NCBI GenBank assembly: GCA_004794785.1
Contig: SJOL01008870.1
Coordinates: forward strand, 668,662-732,661
DNA length: 64,000 nucleotides
Direction: 5' to 3'
DNA from: Opisthorchis felineus
Taxonomy: Eukaryota; Platyhelminthes; Trematoda; Opisthorchiida; Opisthorchiidae
In this document: positions 61,201 to 64,000 of the stretch, one piece after another
Numbering within the stretch: the stretch's first letter is position 1
How the letters are laid out: each line of letters begins with the position of its first letter
Position numbers and translations under genes: made by a program
Notes under the pieces: generated by a model
The model's input: the letters and a program-made list of their open reading frames with translations, nothing else
Told to the model about the DNA's origin: nothing
Database searches by the model: none

Positions 61201-64000
61201 CGAAGAAAAAAGTACACTCTGTCCAGAAGGAACATCGTTCTGAGAAAAATCTAGGAGTATGAAACACTGTTACTCTTTTATTTATTAAGGTGAGTGTATA
61301 ACTCTCTCGTTCTATAAAGAACCACCCCAAAAAGAAATATCTTCTGTTAGTTACTATCTTTTAAAATGTTAGATTGGTCCTAAAGGCTGAATTTGTGGCC
61401 ACTCTTTTGGGATCTACTTTATGGAAACTGATGCGTTCAATGGAGGAAACAAATTACACCGATTTTCACTTATTCAAACAAAATCAAGACAGGAGAGGCA
61501 AGTGAGGACTTACAACTTAACATGCAGTTCACAATAGCTGTTTACCGTACGCTTTTGTGAGAATCACTTATCACCCTCCAGAAAGATCAAACCTGTGCAT
61601 ATGAGCAAAACAGGAATGCTAAAGCAAAACTTTGTAGATGCAGTTTTTTTAGGAGTTTGCTGCCTAATCAGGTGTATCGTGAAAGATAAAAAATACTTGG
61701 GCAACTAACGGGGTTTTTGATTGTGTTTACGTACAAAGAATACCCCGAGGACGATATCAAAATATCTGGGCTGTCGAGAGTCTCTTCTACCCAGTTTAAG
61801 ATATTAAATTTGGTTGGTAAATGATCAGCTAAATCTTAGGCAGTGCGGTCACCCAGGATATGATATAGAAAACATTTCTTGAAATTTAGACTAGAAACTA
61901 AATTCGCGGATCAGTTCGAACAGGCTTTTCTTATGCCTTCACTCAGTAGGATTTCGGGGAGAAATATGGGGAAGCCCGCGAGACAGTTTCTGCTAAAAAC
62001 TGGCATTCCACTTTATATGTACAAAGGTTTTCTAAATATGTGTTCAGCTTGACTGTAGGTAACCGACAGCCACTATTATAATTCTGACCCAATGCATGTT
62101 CAGAACCATACTAATAGTCATAAACAGCGTCGACCTTCGGATTCGAAATGGGCGATACGGTAGACAGTTATGCACTTCTACTCATTCGAAACAAACGCTG
62201 GCCAGGTTGTGGTCATCTGAATACCATCAACATTGTAATTGGTATGTTGGGTATGGTACAACACAGCGAGCTCACGTGTAACAGCGCTACTCAGATTGCA
62301 CTCCTGACTACCCGAATTAGGCCATATGTAAAATCCTATGTGCTGAAAATATCACTATCACATTGAACGTGAACGTGACCTTAGCAAATACGTTGCGGAG
62401 AACGGCGAACAGGTCAGTAGTCATGGGAGAGCTTGCTGACCATTATTTTACAATGTCACTGAGTGTTAGTCCATCCGCTTGAAATTCCCAGCTGCACTTC
62501 CACTCCAGCAACGGACTGTCGTTTGGACATAGGCTCCATTTTCACGGTCAGACAAATATTAGGTAAGCCTTAACGATCAGCCAAAAAATATTTGAAAACC
62601 TGGGAGAGATATTGTTTCAGTGCACCTGTAAACAAGCTGAGCACTTAAGGTTTATCAACTCAGCTGATCTTGACGGCAGGGCTATTGGGACACAACAAGC
62701 TCCCAAACTCAGCTAATTATTGTACTTGCAGAAGCGACGCTGCTGGTGCAATTTTTACCAAGAAGTGAATAAGTGCGTTTGAGCGCAATGACGACATCTT
62801 TCGAATTGGCTGTTCGGTCTTCTTTGGTTAACACGAAGTAACGTAAATTGAGATAGACAACTTCCATGACAAGATAGCAGAGGCTGTCATAGAAACGCAA
62901 ACAGAAATGTCGCTGCCAAGTAGCCAAGTAAACCAAATCCAAACCAATCCATCGGTTGATGACCTATATGCATTCGTCTTGTTCATCAACCAATGAGGCC
63001 ATTGGACCGCAGGACTCAGTTAAATAAATTTAAATATTCACCTTGTGTTGCGGCATTATTGAACTATTATAATGAAGGGAACTTATGAAAGGAAACATTT
63101 TATGTACACCATTTTCTCATTAAGCTTTACTAAGCCACAGACTTATTTAGCGCAGAACGAACCCGGTTTTGAGTTGCCGAATAACGGGCGTCATCATTAT
63201 CGTGTACAGTGCTTGCGAAAAGTTTTAACAAATCACTGTCTGTGTATCAGATTCCTGGTATGTCAACTCTGCTGACACTGATGAGGTTATCGTTGCATCC
63301 TCCTTTCCAAGCTCGCCCATGATTTTATTCACCGCAGTGTCAGTCCACTCCAAAAGTGTTTCCATCATTCCTACCTGGTGAGTTCGCATTTATCCCTGTC
63401 CGTAACGTAGCAGATAAAATTGGTGCACAGTTGTACTACCGTCCGTGTTAATCATCCCCGTCCATCCGCAATACATCTCAATCACTCTCGTGTGTTTGAT
63501 GTGATAGGGTTTATGCTGGTGCGTCTCAAGAATTATCTGTTAATCTATTATTCCTTACCCCATAATAACAATAAAATCCTCCATATAACCTAACGACAAA
63601 CAACTATTTCCAAATGCTATCCGTGACAGCTACGTCGTATCTCTGTGTGGTCGTGCTCAGAAAAGATTGGTCAGTTACGGCTGCGCTACGCAAGCGTCAC
63701 CGCTTAGAAAAAAGGTTTCAGGCATGATTTTTTTGAACTTACAGATTCAGGCACAAGAAAAAGTTCTCATATTGCAGTACTGGTGTGGTAACTTAATTCG
63801 TTTATCACAGGAAGACATCCTGCCAAAATGCGGCGGTTGAATCTATTGTTTAGAGATTATCAGAGAGGGTGGTTGTCCAATCGGAAGGGAACAGTTGGTT
63901 CTGGTGAGTTGGGGGCCATGAAAATCAGAAAGGATCCAGGTTACCTATAAAATTACGTAGCTTCGAAACCCGCAACAAATGATTTGAATTACAAGTGCGC
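58287..64000. other. Right end, no recognised gene
   Basis: Nothing beyond one hairpin. A 68-codon frame with no ATG at about 60130-60330 (containing EWGTEAAVVKPGPAWNYSNF) follows an acceptor-like GATGCAG, but three frames are open there and it cannot be called a gene. Confidence 0.5.
60420..60458. repeat. Hairpin, 14 bp with a two-base bulge
   Basis: Arms 60420-60435 and 60445-60458 share CCACAAGTGT and TTTAT around a nine-base loop. No flanking gene is recognised. Confidence 0.7.

Overview
This is a eukaryotic, AT-rich, intron-rich and repeat-rich window (roughly 40% GC by eye) that fits a flatworm genome, most likely a trematode. The basis is the style of the non-LTR retrotransposon remnants, which resemble RTE-type elements common in flukes, plus long introns and a mosaic of decayed dispersed repeats. 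The species assignment is an inference from remembered element families. At this base composition, stop-to-stop frames of up to about 140 codons are expected by chance in 64 kb, so most open frames carry no information.

One gene can be assembled with good support. It is a secreted C-type-lectin-like protein on the + strand in four exons (9043-9124, 13971-14071, 20675-20772, 21911-22127). Splice phases match at all three joins (1/1, 0/0, 2/2). The spliced frame is 165 codons: a signal peptide, one short-form C-type lectin domain with all four canonical cysteines, and an acidic tail. The usual calcium and sugar motifs (EPN/QPD and WND) are missing. Just downstream, two further exon-like blocks (22363-22559, 22698-22754) are phase-compatible with an alternative 3' end.

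Left of this gene (1-9 kb) are weak exon candidates, one fragment of a dispersed repeat and one retrotransposon-end fragment. Intron 1 contains two phase-compatible exon candidates on the minus strand. Between 22.8 and 38 kb there are only low-confidence exon candidates, two microsatellites and scattered repeat pieces. Region 38.85-40.9 kb (minus strand) is a decayed non-LTR retrotransposon with recognisable endonuclease blocks, split by about 1.2 kb of extra DNA. Region 40.9-57.0 kb carries several copies of a degenerate repeat built from two alternating blocks, and no recognisable gene. At 57.57-58.29 kb lies a 5'-truncated, frameshifted RTE-type reverse transcriptase pseudogene. Its 3' terminal sequence, with an ATG-type tail, recurs at 4.7 and 11.8 kb. 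From 58.3 kb to the end there is no recognisable gene.

No tRNA, rRNA, CRISPR array, bacterial operon or intact mobile element was found.
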